From Agrobacterium tumefaciens (lineage in GTDB: Bacteria > Pseudomonadota > Alphaproteobacteria > Rhizobiales > Rhizobiaceae): 64,000 nucleotides of DNA. The stretch spans positions 1-64,000 of the forward strand of contig NZ_WJOK01000022.1 in NCBI RefSeq assembly GCF_009649785.1. Direction: 5' to 3'. The position numbers were made by a program, and so were the translations under genes. Positions 8,480-17,184 of the stretch are shown here, piece after piece (within the stretch, counting starts at the first letter, position 1; each line of letters opens with the position of its first letter). The notes below the pieces were generated by a model. The model was not told the DNA's origin, searched no databases, and worked only from the letters and a program-made list of their open reading frames with translations.

Positions 8480-9214
8480 TTAACGTGCGCCGCCAAGCGT
8501 CTTGATGGCATCGCCGAAAGTGGATTCGGTATCACGCATCAGCGACGAAATGCTCTCGAAGGCCCGGTTGACTTGGATGAGCTGCGTCATCTGGGAAATG
8601 CCGTTGACGTTCGACTGCTCGAGATAACCCTGAACGACGCCGACCTCGTGATTGTTGACGACCGGCGTCGGCGGGGCCACGGGCTTCACGCCGCTATTGG
8701 GATGACGCAGGAAGCCTTTCGAGAAATCCGCCTGGAAGATGCCGAGCGTGGCGACGATGTTGTCGTTCTGCCTGATCGCACCATCGAGACTGACGGTGAT
8801 CGGGCCACCATTCGCATTGAGCTGGATGGGACCGCCGCCGGCGTCGAGAACCGGATAACCGCTTGAGGAGATGAGCGCGCCGTCCGGGCGCATGGTGAAA
8901 CGCCCGTCGCGGCTCAGGATCTGGCCGTCGGGTGTGTCCATCGCGAACCAGGCATCGCCCTTGATGGCGAAATCGAAACTATTGCCAGTCTGTTCGAAGG
9001 CGCCCTGACGGGTGGAGAGATAGTCGTTACCCTGCGACACGAACGCCACCTTGGCATTCATGTCATTGTGGTTCTTGGCGACCATTTCGTCGAATTTCAC
9101 TTCGGAACCGCGGAAACCCACCGTGTTCGCATTCGCCATATTGTCGGAAATGGTGGTGAGACGACGCTCCAGCGCGATCTGCGAGGAAAGGGCGACGTAT
9201 AGTCCGGATTGCAT
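8480..9214 (-). CDS. flgF: Proximal rod protein FlgF
   Basis: FlgF is a rod subunit. The 244-residue product begins MQSGLYVALSSQIALERRL, with the rod motif TTISDNMANANTVGFRG, the FlgF/G block IKGDAWFAMDTPDGQILSRD and a C-terminal helix with SNVNGISQMTQLIQVNRAFE. It differs from FlgG in its shorter central part. It starts 1 base after the DUF1217 gene, with a GGAGG ribosome site inside that gene's last codons, and precedes fliI by 11 bases. Confidence 0.94.
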   Translation of the reverse strand: MQSGLYVALSSQIALERRLTTISDNMANANTVGFRGSEVKFDEMVAKNHNDMNAKVAFVSQGNDYLSTRQGAFEQTGNSFDFAIKGDAWFAMDTPDGQILSRDGRFTMRPDGALISSSGYPVLDAGGGPIQLNANGGPITVSLDGAIRQNDNIVATLGIFQADFSKGFLRHPNSGVKPVAPPTPVVNNHEVGVVQGYLEQSNVNGISQMTQLIQVNRAFESISSLMRDTESTFGDAIKTLGGAR

Positions 9215-9215
9215 A

Positions 9216-9995
9216 TCATTTGCCTCCGAGTTTCAGGGAGTTGATGGAGATCAGCAGGTCCGGGGAAATGCCGTAGCCGCTGGAGGAGCCGAAAACGGCC
9301 AGAGGATCATAGGTCGTCGAGGGATTTTGCATCTCCCACATGATGGTGAAACGCTCGAGCAGCTTGCCGACCTTTTCAGGATTTTGCAGATCCTTGATAT
9401 TGATGGATTTTTCGATGAGCGCGGCCTGTTTTTCGACGCTTCCTGCCGCAATTTCGTCAGGCAGGTTGTAGGCGGTGCGGAACACCTGCGCGAGCGCGTC
9501 GTCGGCTAGAAAATCGAGACCCGATTTGATCGTTGGTGCCTTGCGCTCGAAGTAAAGAGCAAGCCGGACACCGTTATTGTCGCCGCCCGCCTCCTGCTCC
9601 AGCGTCTGGCGGGTGTATTTGCTGATGATGCCGGACTGGGCCGCTTCGGTCGCAGTTGCAGCTGCACCGAGACTTGCAAAGTCGAGCGATTTCGCAAGGT
9701 CCGAATAGCGGCTGTCGGAAAGCTTGTTGGCGAAGGCGTTCTTGTCGGCCGTGCCTTCGGTCAGCACCTTGCGGATGAAGGCTTTCGCATACGCCATGTC
9801 CTCGAGGCCGTTGGCTTTCAGCGCATAATTGTAAAGACGGGTATCGGCCATGAAGTCGTCGACGGATTTCACGCTGCCGATCTTCGACCGGTAATATTCG
9901 GTTTCGCGCGCCACGTCGGGTTGCTTCGACACACGCTCAAGCGATTTGCCGATGTCCTGACTGATCAGTCTGTAGCTGGTGTAGGTGGAAGTCAC
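9216..9995 (-). CDS. DUF1217 family protein of the flagellar cluster
   Basis: The product belongs to the DUF1217 family of alphaproteobacterial proteins found beside flgF; its function is not known. The 259 residues from the chosen GTG start (MTSTYTSYRLISQDIG) are mostly helical, with repeated 'Yalka.gLedm.yakafirkvl' and 'sDSRYSDLAKSLDF' type blocks and a C-terminus ending SSSGYGISPDLLISINSLKL. An upstream in-frame TTG at 10028 would add 11 Gly/Ser-rich residues. GTG is preferred because the common family start begins at this point. First gene of the operon; flgF follows with a 1-base gap. A rod or hook-associated role is inferred from context only. Confidence 0.85.
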   Translation of the reverse strand: MTSTYTSYRLISQDIGKSLERVSKQPDVARETEYYRSKIGSVKSVDDFMADTRLYNYALKANGLEDMAYAKAFIRKVLTEGTADKNAFANKLSDSRYSDLAKSLDFASLGAAATATEAAQSGIISKYTRQTLEQEAGGDNNGVRLALYFERKAPTIKSGLDFLADDALAQVFRTAYNLPDEIAAGSVEKQAALIEKSINIKDLQNPEKVGKLLERFTIMWEMQNPSTTYDPLAVFGSSSGYGISPDLLISINSLKLGGK

Positions 9996-10067
9996 TGAAC
10001 CGCCGCTCTCGTTTGATCCCGATACCAAGGCGCACGTCCGCCTTTGTCGGGATAATGCCGGATGTTG

Positions 10068-10075
10068 CTTGTGCG
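10068..10075 (-). promoter_or_regulatory. CGCACAAG motif before the DUF1217-flgF-fliI operon
   Basis: On the minus strand CGCACAAG lies in the 184-base gap between the divergent DUF1217 and motA starts, facing the former. It matches the word seen before the fliH-like gene (17005-17012) and is close to CGCGCAAG before flhA. An ATTATC-like element follows about 14 bases downstream. Candidate regulator or -35 element. Confidence 0.45.
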
Positions 10076-10120
10076 AAACTGGCTGCGGCGACGAGGGAAA
10101 GAGGCCCCGCGGACAGGTTC

Positions 10121-10127
10121 ACGCAAG
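10121..10127 (+). promoter_or_regulatory. ACGCAAG motif before motA
   Basis: TTCACGCAAGCCA here is identical over 13 bases to the sequence before flgE (23258-23270). It lies 53 bases before the motA ATG and is followed about 11 bases later by CTAGAG. Part of the recurrent CRCAAG set, pointing away from the minus-strand copy at 10068-10075. Confidence 0.55.
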
Positions 10128-10179
10128 CCACATTTTCTAGAGATGGCGGCATGGAACACTGTTCGGGCGTGGTCGATCA

Positions 10180-11052
10180 ATGAATATTGTAATTGGACTT
10201 ATAATCACCTTCGGCTGCATCATCGGCGGCTACATGGCGATGGGCGGCCATCTGGACGTGCTGGTTCAGCCGTTCGAATTGTTGATTATCGGCGGTGCCG
10301 GCCTCGGCGGCTTCATCATGGCGAACCCGATGAAGGTCGTGAAGGATTCGGGCAAGGCGCTCGGCGAGGCCTTCAAGCACTCGGTCCCGAAGGAGCGCAA
10401 CTATCTCGACGTACTCGGCGTACTTTATTCGCTGATGCGCGACCTGCGCACGAAATCGCGCAACGAGATCGAGGCGCATATCGACAATCCGGAAGAATCC
10501 TCGATCTTCCAGAGCGCACCCTCGGTGCTGAAGAACAAGGAGCTGACGTCGTTTATCTGTGACTACGTCCGCCTCATCATCATCGGCAACGCGCGCAGCC
10601 ACGAAATCGAAGCACTGATGGACGAGGAAATCGAGACCATCCTGCACGACAAGCTGAAACCTTACCACGCGATCACCACCATGGGCGATTCCTTCCCCGC
10701 CATCGGTATCGTCGCGGCGGTTCTCGGCGTCATCAAGGCCATGGGCAAGATCAACGAATCACCGGAAGTGCTGGGCGGCCTCATCGGCGCCGCACTGGTG
10801 GGCACCATGCTCGGCATCATCCTGTCCTATTCGATCTGCAACCCGCTCGCTTCGCAGGTCAAGATCGTCCGCACCAAGCAGCACCGCCTCTACATCATCG
10901 TCAAGCAGACGCTGATCGCCTACATGAACGGCTCGGTGCCGCAGGTCGCGCTTGAATACGGGCGCAAGACCATCTCCAACTACGAGCGGCCGTCCATCGA
11001 CGCCGTCGAACAGGAGATGATGAACCCCGGCGGCGAAAACAAGGCGGCATGA
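10180..11052 (+). CDS. motA: Flagellar stator subunit MotA
   Basis: MotA forms the proton-driven stator with MotB. The 290-residue protein has four membrane segments (about 1-20, 33-50, 170-190 and 200-222) and a large cytoplasmic loop. Family motifs include [41 protein letters not shown] and [16 protein letters not shown]. It heads the plus-strand motA-fliM-fliN-fliG set and overlaps fliM by four bases. Its partner motB is 6.8 kb downstream. Confidence 0.97.
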   Translation: MNIVIGLIITFGCIIGGYMAMGGHLDVLVQPFELLIIGGAGLGGFIMANPMKVVKDSGKALGEAFKHSVPKERNYLDVLGVLYSLMRDLRTKSRNEIEAHIDNPEESSIFQSAPSVLKNKELTSFICDYVRLIIIGNARSHEIEALMDEEIETILHDKLKPYHAITTMGDSFPAIGIVAAVLGVIKAMGKINESPEVLGGLIGAALVGTMLGIILSYSICNPLASQVKIVRTKQHRLYIIVKQTLIAYMNGSVPQVALEYGRKTISNYERPSIDAVEQEMMNPGGENKAA

Positions 11053-12008
11053 CCATGGCTAAAGCTGCACAGCAAAGAGCACCCGTCATCGACACGTCGC
11101 TGCTCGCGAAACTTACCGGCGGGCTTTCCGACCGCAAGACAATCGCGAAGGTCGGCTCCGATATCGGCCATCTCTACAGCGAATTCCTGCCTGATATCTT
11201 TCACAGCGAGACCGGCATTGCGATAGACGTCGAATATATCGGCTCCGAATCGGGGCTGATGACCGATCTCATCGCCAATATCGGCGGCAATTTCTCGGTT
11301 GCGGATTGTTCTCTGCGCAACTGGTGCCCCAATTTCATGATGGCGGTCGGCAACGGCTTCGTCATCGCGCTCATGGAGCGCATGCTGGGCGCCGCCGCCG
11401 ACACCATCGGCGAGCCGGACGAGCGCAGCCTGTCCCACATCGAACTCGACCTGGCGGCCATGGTTCTCGGGCGCATCGGGGGTGTCCTGCGGTCGGGCGT
11501 CAACGCGCCGGGCGGTTTCGAGGCGACGATCGACCCGCCCTTTACGGCCAATGGAAAAAGCGCCTTCGAGGAGATGATCGCTGGCCTCTACGGTGTGACA
11601 GTCCGCATGAAGATCGCCATCGGCAAGGTTTCTTCGGAATTCGCGCTGATCGTGCCGCAGCGGCCCCTGCTCAAGACCTCCATCGCCGCTCCCAAGGCTT
11701 CAGCCCAGGCGCTGAAGAAGCAGGCGGAATGGGTGGATTTGATCTCTGAGCAGGTGAAGAGATCGCAGGTAACGCTCGAGGCGCGCATCAAGCTCGAAAC
11801 CTTGACCCTGCGGACGATCTCCAGGCTGGTGGCCGGCGACGTCATTCCGTTTCAGGATCTGAAGCAGGACGACATCGGCGTCGAGGTCAGCGCCAACGGC
11901 TCCAAGCTCTATAATTGTGAATTCGGCAAGTCCGGCGACCGCTACATGGTTCGGGTAAAGAACAATGTCAGCACGGACGACGAGATCTTGCGACATCTGA
12001 TGGGTTAA
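11049..12008 (+). CDS. fliM: Flagellar motor switch protein FliM
   Basis: FliM is the middle C-ring switch protein that binds CheY-P and FliG. The 319-residue product has an N-terminal hydrophobic peptide ([13 protein letters not shown]) in the place of the usual CheY-binding EIDALL motif, which is only weakly preserved. A CheC-like middle domain follows, and a C-terminal SpoA domain ([20 protein letters not shown] and onward). Its ATG overlaps the motA stop; a second ATG at 11055 is also possible. fliN and fliG follow in order. Confidence 0.9.
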   Translation: MTMAKAAQQRAPVIDTSLLAKLTGGLSDRKTIAKVGSDIGHLYSEFLPDIFHSETGIAIDVEYIGSESGLMTDLIANIGGNFSVADCSLRNWCPNFMMAVGNGFVIALMERMLGAAADTIGEPDERSLSHIELDLAAMVLGRIGGVLRSGVNAPGGFEATIDPPFTANGKSAFEEMIAGLYGVTVRMKIAIGKVSSEFALIVPQRPLLKTSIAAPKASAQALKKQAEWVDLISEQVKRSQVTLEARIKLETLTLRTISRLVAGDVIPFQDLKQDDIGVEVSANGSKLYNCEFGKSGDRYMVRVKNNVSTDDEILRHLMG

Positions 12009-12043
12009 AACCTGTCCACCTTTTTTGGGTTCTGGGCAGGCTG

Positions 12044-12050
12044 ACGCAAG
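12044..12050 (+). promoter_or_regulatory. ACGCAAG motif before fliN
   Basis: CTGACGCAAG lies in the 64-base fliM-fliN gap, 29 bases before the fliN ATG, and matches the sequence before flgB (CTGACGCAAG). AATAAT follows at 12062, overlapping the leader. It could give fliN-fliG an internal promoter. Inference from the recurrent motif. Confidence 0.4.
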
Positions 12051-12072
12051 TTTCAAAGGGAATAATCAGCGC

Positions 12073-12612
12073 ATGGCTACGAAGAAAACACCTGTGACCG
12101 ATGATATGGCGCTGCCGTCGCTTGAAGACGGCGGTGAGCTCGACCAGGCTATCGGCGATCTGCGTGGCGTCCTCAAGACGGATGCGGAAGGTTCGCTGTC
12201 CGACTTTGGCGACTTCGGGGATTTCGGGAGCGTTGACGACGCTTCCACCGACAGCGACCTTTCCGCCTTCGGTGGCGGAGCGGGCGATTTTGCTATGAAC
12301 GATTTCGCGGCCACCCCACAGGTCGCGGGCATCAAGGCGCCGCTCGGCAGTGGCCTGTCCGACAATATGGACCTGATCATGGATATCCCGATCGATGTCC
12401 AGATCGTTCTCGGCACCAGCCGCATGCTCGTCTCGGGTCTGATGAGCCTTGAAGAGGGTGCAACGATCGCGCTTGACCGCAAGATCGGTGAACCGGTCGA
12501 GATCATGGTGAATGGCCGCCGTATTGCGCGCGGTGAAATAACGGTACTTGAAGACGACGATACGCGCTTCGGCGTAAAATTGATTGAAGTAATGAGTACG
12601 AGAAAAGCCTGA
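12073..12612 (+). CDS. fliN: Flagellar motor switch protein FliN
   Basis: FliN forms the lower C ring and docks FliH/FliI. The C-terminal half (about residues 95-179) is a SpoA domain with [36 protein letters not shown] and [19 protein letters not shown]. The first 90 residues are an acidic low-complexity extension with a DFGDFGDFG repeat, making the protein (179) longer than enterobacterial FliN (137). Start ATG at 12073 ([11 protein letters not shown]) is chosen over an upstream non-ATG start because the family sequence begins there. Confidence 0.95.
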   Translation: MATKKTPVTDDMALPSLEDGGELDQAIGDLRGVLKTDAEGSLSDFGDFGDFGSVDDASTDSDLSAFGGGAGDFAMNDFAATPQVAGIKAPLGSGLSDNMDLIMDIPIDVQIVLGTSRMLVSGLMSLEEGATIALDRKIGEPVEIMVNGRRIARGEITVLEDDDTRFGVKLIEVMSTRKA

Positions 12613-12639
12613 TCCCTGTGGGGACGGAGAGGAAAGACC

Positions 12640-13683
12640 ATGATGGACTTCGAGGATTTCGGTAACCCGCTGGCAGGGAAGCCGTTGTCTCAGGCCGACA
12701 AGGCGGCCGCGGTGCTTCTTGCCATGGGCAAGGGCGTCGCCGGCAAGCTGCTGAAATTTTTCACGCAGCACGAATTGCAGATGATCATTTCCTCGGCCCA
12801 GACGCTGCGTGTCATTCCCCCTGACGAACTCGCCCAGATCGTGGCGGAGTTCGAAGACCTGTTCACGGAAGGAACGGGTCTGATGGACAATGCCAAGGCG
12901 ATCGAAAGCATTCTCGAAGAGGGCCTGACACCGGAGGAGGTGGACAGCCTTCTCGGCCGTCGTGCAGCCTTCCAGGCCTATGAAGCGTCGATCTGGGATC
13001 GCCTGCAGGAAGCGGAGCCGGAATTCGTCGGCAAGTTCCTGCTGCGCGAGCATCCCCAGACCATCGCCTATATCCTCTCCATGCTGCCCTCGTCCTTCGG
13101 TGCCAAGGTCCTTCTGACCATTCCCGAAGAGCAGCGCGCCGATATCATGAACCGCACGGTGAACATGAAGGAAGTCAGCCCCACGGCTGCCCAGATCATC
13201 GAGAAGCGTGTGGTCAACCTCATCAACGAGATCGAAGCAGAGCGCAATGCGGGCGGCTCCACGAAGGTTGCCGACCTGATGAACGAAATGGAAAAGCCGC
13301 AGGTCGATACGCTGCTCAGCTCGCTCGAAACGCTCAGCAAGGAAGCTGCCAACAAGGTCAAGCCGAAGATCTTCCTCTTCGACGATCTCATGTTCATGCC
13401 GCAGCGCAGCCGCGTCCTGCTGCTCAACGATGTCTCGGCGGACGTTCTCACCATGGCGCTGCGTGGCGCAACCATGGAAATCAAGGAGTGTGTGCTGTCC
13501 AGCATCAGCCCGCGCCAGCGCCGCATGATCGAATCGGACCTCGCCGTGCCGCAGGCTTCTATCAACACCCGCGAAGTGGCGATTGCACGCCGCGCCGTGG
13601 CGCAGGAAGCGATCCGGCTGGCCAATTCCGGTCAGATTCAGCTGAAGGAAGCCTCCACAGAGGAACAATCCGCAGCAGCCTGA
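12640..13683 (+). CDS. fliG: Flagellar motor switch protein FliG
   Basis: FliG couples the C ring to MotA. The 347-residue product has the N-terminal domain (KAAAVLLAMGKGVAGKLLKF), the middle EHPQT motif (LREHPQTIAYILSMLP) and the C-terminal torque domain (FLFDDLMFMPQRSRVLLLND, then VLTMALRGA and SSISPRQRRMIESDL). Torque-helix charges appear conserved. It is the last gene before an intrinsic terminator at 13766-13792. Confidence 0.97.
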   Translation: MMDFEDFGNPLAGKPLSQADKAAAVLLAMGKGVAGKLLKFFTQHELQMIISSAQTLRVIPPDELAQIVAEFEDLFTEGTGLMDNAKAIESILEEGLTPEEVDSLLGRRAAFQAYEASIWDRLQEAEPEFVGKFLLREHPQTIAYILSMLPSSFGAKVLLTIPEEQRADIMNRTVNMKEVSPTAAQIIEKRVVNLINEIEAERNAGGSTKVADLMNEMEKPQVDTLLSSLETLSKEAANKVKPKIFLFDDLMFMPQRSRVLLLNDVSADVLTMALRGATMEIKECVLSSISPRQRRMIESDLAVPQASINTREVAIARRAVAQEAIRLANSGQIQLKEASTEEQSAAA

Positions 13684-13719
13684 GCGGAAGCCGGTTGATA
13701 ACCCGCCTCACAGGTAATG

Positions 13720-13792
13720 CCGGCCATTGCGATGGCCGGTCTCGGGCGCTAGTTTCGGAATGACGGCCTGCCGCGATCGGCGGGCTTTTTTT
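13720..13792 (+). terminator. Hairpin plus intrinsic terminator between fliG and flhB
   Basis: A perfect 8-bp hairpin (CCGGCCAT/ATGGCCGG, 13720-13739, TGCG loop) is followed by a canonical terminator. That has stem 13766-13773 with 13778-13785 (GCCTGCCG/CGGCGGGC, one wobble), loop CGAT, then seven T (13786-13792). The flhB start codon is only 17 bases after the T tract, so flhB needs read-through or a promoter inside this spacer. Confidence 0.88.
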
Positions 13793-13808
13793 ATCCCGGG
13801 AACGTGCC

Positions 13809-14891
13809 TTGGCAGACGATCAGGACAAGGACAGTAAAACAGAAGACCCAACGGAGAAAAAACTCCGTGATGCGGCGGAAAAGGGCAATCTTCCCTTTTC
13901 TCGCGAGGTCCCGATCTTTGCTTCGTCACTCGCCTTTTACTGCTATCTGGTTTTCTTTTTGCCCGACGGCGCCGGTCGCCTCGGCGTAACGCTGAAGGAC
14001 CTGTTCGGCCAGCCCGAACAATGGAACCTCAGCACCAGGCCGGATGCCCTGTCGCTGCTTTATTTCCTCGGCACGTCCATGGCCTATCTGCTCATGCCGG
14101 CCATGATCATGTTCATCGTCTTCGGCCTTGCCTCCTCGTTTTTCCAGAACCTGCCGTCGCCCGTGCTTGAGAGGGTGCGTCCGCAATGGTCGCGCATCTC
14201 GCCCGCAAAGGGGTTCGGCCGCATCTACAGCAAGCAGGGATTTGTGGAATTCGGCAAATCGCTGTTCAAGATCTTGATCGTTTCGATCATCATGTTCCTG
14301 TCTCTTCGCGGCGATTTCTACAGTCTCATCGACCTGATGTTCTCCGACCCGCAGGTCATTTTCGTCAGGGTTGTCGAGCTCACCAAAAAGATGATGGTCG
14401 TGATTCTCTTTTCGACCGCGCTGCTTGCCGCCGTCGACCTTTTGTGGACGCGCCACCACTGGTTCAGCCAGCTGAAAATGACGAAGCATGAGGTGAAGGA
14501 AGAGTACAAGCAATCGCAGGGCGACCCAGTGGTCAAAGCCCGTCAGCGTTCGGTCGCCCGTGACCGCGCCCGCCGCCGCATGATCGACAATGTGCCGCGC
14601 GCGACACTGGTGATTGCCAACCCGACACACTTTGCAGTGGCGTTGCGTTACGTTCGCGAAGAAGGCGACGCGCCTGTCGTCGTTGCCAAGGGTCAGGACC
14701 TTATCGCATTGAAAATCCGCGAGATTGCGGAGAAAAATAATATCCCCGTTTTTGAAGATCCGCCGCTCGCACGCTCCATGTTTGCGCAAGTCTCGATCGA
14801 TAGTGTGATTCCACCAGCTTTTTACAAGGCTGTAGCTGAGCTCGTTCATCGGGTTTACGCCATGAAGTCATCGAAAATACGGGTTCAATAA
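13809..14891 (+). CDS. flhB: Flagellar export switch protein FlhB
   Basis: FlhB switches export specificity from hook to filament by self-cleavage. The 360-residue protein has a basic cytoplasmic N-terminus ([20 protein letters not shown]), four membrane segments (residues about 30-210) and the autocleavage motif NPTH at residues 271-274 ([14 protein letters not shown]). The start is TTG at 13809: no ATG or GTG in this frame gives the conserved N-terminus, and GGGA lies 8 bases upstream. A strong terminator sits just before it. A cross-talk partner, FliK, is at 20386-21741. Confidence 0.95.
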   Translation: MADDQDKDSKTEDPTEKKLRDAAEKGNLPFSREVPIFASSLAFYCYLVFFLPDGAGRLGVTLKDLFGQPEQWNLSTRPDALSLLYFLGTSMAYLLMPAMIMFIVFGLASSFFQNLPSPVLERVRPQWSRISPAKGFGRIYSKQGFVEFGKSLFKILIVSIIMFLSLRGDFYSLIDLMFSDPQVIFVRVVELTKKMMVVILFSTALLAAVDLLWTRHHWFSQLKMTKHEVKEEYKQSQGDPVVKARQRSVARDRARRRMIDNVPRATLVIANPTHFAVALRYVREEGDAPVVVAKGQDLIALKIREIAEKNNIPVFEDPPLARSMFAQVSIDSVIPPAFYKAVAELVHRVYAMKSSKIRVQ

Positions 14892-14896
14892 AACCA

Positions 14897-15334
14897 ATGA
14901 AAAAATCCGCCTATTCTGAAAAGCGGGAAATGATCGTCGCAGAGGCGATCAACCCGATCGCCACCGAACTGCGCCTGCTCGATCCGGCCGACCTGATTTC
15001 ATTGCTCAGATTCGAGTGCTACGGCAGCATTGCCGACCTCGTCTCGTCGGCCGCGGAGCTTTATTATCATCCGGGCACGATCAATTTCGGTGCCGGTGGC
15101 GAATACAGGCTCGAATGGGAAGGGGCGCCGGAGATCGTCCTCGATCTCGAACTGAAACCGCACGGCGCGACGGTTTATGCGCAATTGATTCTGGCCAACG
15201 AGCATGCTGCGGTCGAGATCAATCATGTTTCGTTTCAGAACCCTTCGGAAAATCCGGACGAGAACACCGAATTTCTCCGTCAGAGCCTGACGGCTGCCCG
15301 ATTCGTGTCGGCCCGCCAAGGCGAAGCTGCCTGA
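14897..15334 (+). CDS. Unknown conserved-type protein downstream of flhB
   Basis: The 145-residue product is soluble (no signal peptide or membrane segment) and is not recognised. The N-terminal half is helical (MIVAEAINPIATELRLLDPA and LISLLRFECYGSIADLVSSA). The C-terminal half alternates hydrophobic residues in beta-like strands (GEYRLEWEGAPEIVLDLELK and TVYAQLILANEHAAVEINHV). It starts 5 bases after the flhB stop, so it is very probably co-translated with flhB. A role in export or flagellin handling is inferred from position between flhB and the flagellin gene. Confidence 0.8.
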   Translation: MKKSAYSEKREMIVAEAINPIATELRLLDPADLISLLRFECYGSIADLVSSAAELYYHPGTINFGAGGEYRLEWEGAPEIVLDLELKPHGATVYAQLILANEHAAVEINHVSFQNPSENPDENTEFLRQSLTAARFVSARQGEAA

Positions 15335-15640
15335 ACCAGTCTAGCGGACATTCTCATATATTATTCATTGCGCCTTCCGAATTCGCGGGCGCGATGGCTT
15401 CATTCGGGCGTTTTTTCACCCGACCTTGCCTGAAGCGTGTCGGTTTATGCAAAACCGGCCTGTGAAGGCAAGGAACGCCTTGCAAATCAGCGTTGTTGTT
15501 TGGTACCTATCGAATTAACGATTTGTTAACGAACGGCAGGTCGCGGTGGCTCTTTTTACCATCGCTGATGCGCATGATGCCTCTGCTCGTTTTCGGCGCA
15601 GCGCCGGATTTTTCCTGACAGTACCAATTGGGTGGACCCA
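15335..15640. other. Leader and promoter region of the flagellin gene
   Basis: This 306-base gap holds no convincing ORF. It contains two short hairpins, CGGTTT/AAACCG (15441-15457) and GCAAGG/CCTTGC (15468-15483). An AT-rich patch follows (15505-15532, with ATTAACG and TGTTAACG), and then the start-codon hairpin. No clear sigma-28 or sigma-54 promoter was recognised, and the CRCAAG motif found before other units is absent. Confidence 0.6.
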
Positions 15641-15642
15641 AT
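15627..15642 (+). promoter_or_regulatory. Hairpin enclosing the flagellin ribosome site and start codon
   Basis: ATTGGG (15627-15632) and CCCAAT (15637-15642) form a perfect 6-bp stem with loop TGGA. The right arm includes AT of the ATG at 15641-15643, and the GGGTGG ribosome-binding-like stretch lies in the left arm and loop. When folded it should block initiation. FlbT, encoded at 27578-28027, is known in other alphaproteobacteria to act on flagellin mRNA leaders, so this is a plausible target. Confidence 0.55.
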
Positions 15643-16933
15643 GACCAGCATTTTGACCAATGCGGCGGCGATGGCCGCGCTGCAAACCTTGCGCATGATC
15701 GACAAGAATCTCGAGACGACGCAGGCGCGTGTGTCGTCCGGCTACCGTGTCGAAACGGCGGCGGACAATGCCGCCTACTGGTCTATCTCCACAACCATGC
15801 GCTCCGACAATGCAGCGCTCTCGGCCGTGCAGGATGCATTGGGACTGGGCGCCGCCAAGGTCGATACGGCCTATGACGCCCTTGCGAACTCGATCGAGGT
15901 CGTCAAGAAAATCAAGGAAAAGCTTGTCGCCGCCTATGGCGTCGGGGCTGACCGCGGCAAGATCCAGGACGAAATCAAGCAGCTTCAGGAACAGCTGAAG
16001 AGCACGTCGGAATCTGCCTCCTTCTCCGGCGAGAACTGGCTGCAGGCCAGCATCAGCAATGGTGGCACGCCGCCGGTTGTAGAACCCATCACCAAAAAGG
16101 TCGTCGCGTCCTTCACACGCACCGGTTCGGGCAATGTCGGCGTCACCACGGTTGACTATGTGCTGGACGGCAGTGCCGTGCTTTTCGACCTCAGCGGCGG
16201 AAAACTCGGTATTCTCGACAAGAGCGCCGTTTTTGTCGCGAAGACGGAACAACAGATCACCCAAACATCGACGACAGCCGGCGTGACCACCAATGCGGGT
16301 TACGTCGTCAAGAAATTGACGGACGCGGAAATCGGCACGCTGAATGCGGCGACGCCGGATACGAATACCGACCCGAGCGTCTACAGCAACGGAACGGTGA
16401 ATTATCTTCGTTTGTCCGAGAATACCTGGGTCAAGGTGACGGCGACCAACCCTTCGAGCGGCACCACCACCGTCGCGGCGGCCTATCGGGACACAGGCAG
16501 CAACGATTGGTTTTATGACACGACCGGTGCGCCGACCTCCGTTGCCAGATCCCTCGGTCTTTCCGTCTCCACGCTCGATCTCGACAATCTCGATGTCGTG
16601 GCGGCAGCCATGAGCGGTTTTTCCGGTGGCACCACGAACTACACCGCTTCCGACGCCATCGATGTGATGATGAGTTTTGTCGACAAGCAGCTCGAAGCCA
16701 TGACCAGCACGGCCTCCAGCCTCGGCTCACTACAGAGCCGCATCAACATGCAGGAAAACTTTGTCTCGAGCCTGATGGACGTGATCGACAAGGGTATCGG
16801 CCGTCTCGTGGATGCGGATATGAACGAGGAATCGACCAGGCTGAAGGCTCTGCAGACACAGCAGCAGCTCGGCATCCAGGCGCTCTCGATCGCCAATGCC
16901 AACGCGCAAAACATCCTTCAGCTCTTCAAGTAA
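15641..16933 (+). CDS. flaD: Flagellin (probably FlaD)
   Basis: This is a filament subunit. The N-terminal domain (MTSILTNAAAMAALQTL, then ARVSSGYRVETAADNAAYWS) and the C-terminal domain (LQTQQQLGIQALSIANANAQ, ending LLQLFK-like ILQLFK) are classic flagellin. The central region (about residues 140-340) is Thr/Ser-rich and long, making 430 residues, larger than the roughly 310-residue major flagellins of Agrobacterium. Agrobacterium has a fourth flagellin gene, flaD, away from flaA-flaC, which fits this solitary location. Start is ATG 15641; an in-frame GTG 9 bases earlier lies in the hairpin. No linked flagellin copy is seen in the window. Confidence 0.93.
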   Translation: MTSILTNAAAMAALQTLRMIDKNLETTQARVSSGYRVETAADNAAYWSISTTMRSDNAALSAVQDALGLGAAKVDTAYDALANSIEVVKKIKEKLVAAYGVGADRGKIQDEIKQLQEQLKSTSESASFSGENWLQASISNGGTPPVVEPITKKVVASFTRTGSGNVGVTTVDYVLDGSAVLFDLSGGKLGILDKSAVFVAKTEQQITQTSTTAGVTTNAGYVVKKLTDAEIGTLNAATPDTNTDPSVYSNGTVNYLRLSENTWVKVTATNPSSGTTTVAAAYRDTGSNDWFYDTTGAPTSVARSLGLSVSTLDLDNLDVVAAAMSGFSGGTTNYTASDAIDVMMSFVDKQLEAMTSTASSLGSLQSRINMQENFVSSLMDVIDKGIGRLVDADMNEESTRLKALQTQQQLGIQALSIANANAQNILQLFK

Positions 16934-17004
16934 ACCGGCGTCGGTCCGGCGGGTTCGGGGGAGTTGGTTGCAAGGTTTCTGAAAACGGCGCCCGCCTTCA
17001 TCCT

Positions 17005-17012
17005 CGCACAAG
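17005..17012 (+). promoter_or_regulatory. CGCACAAG motif before the fliH-motB-motC-fliK unit
   Basis: CATCCTCGCACAAG here closely matches CATCCTCGCGCAAG before flhA (28825-28838), with CTAACG 10 bases downstream as CTAGGG is there. It lies 173 bases before the ATG of the fliH-like gene, within the 251-base gap after the flagellin gene. Candidate promoter/regulator element. Confidence 0.5.
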
Positions 17013-17184
17013 TTTGAACACCTAACGTCGGGGCAATATCGGGTGGATCGCATGGCGTGATCCGGCCGAAAACAATTGAAGAGACGGGCAGGGTAGCAAG
17101 GATGACGGTGGTGCCGCCAAACGGCTTTGATCGCAGGCAACGAAACATGTCTCGCCCCTTTGGCCTGTTTTGCCGGGGGCGGGC

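Noticed and set aside
11968..13668. 566-codon open frame on the minus strand
   Set aside because: Antisense to fliN and fliG, with His/Arg/Asp-rich composition typical of shadow frames.
15371..15420. Possible terminator before the flagellin gene (GGGCG followed by six T)
   Set aside because: No good stem precedes the T tract, so it does not meet intrinsic terminator criteria.
16934..17000. GC-rich repeat after the flagellin stop as a terminator
   Set aside because: The CCGG repeats give only short overlapping stems and no T tract follows.
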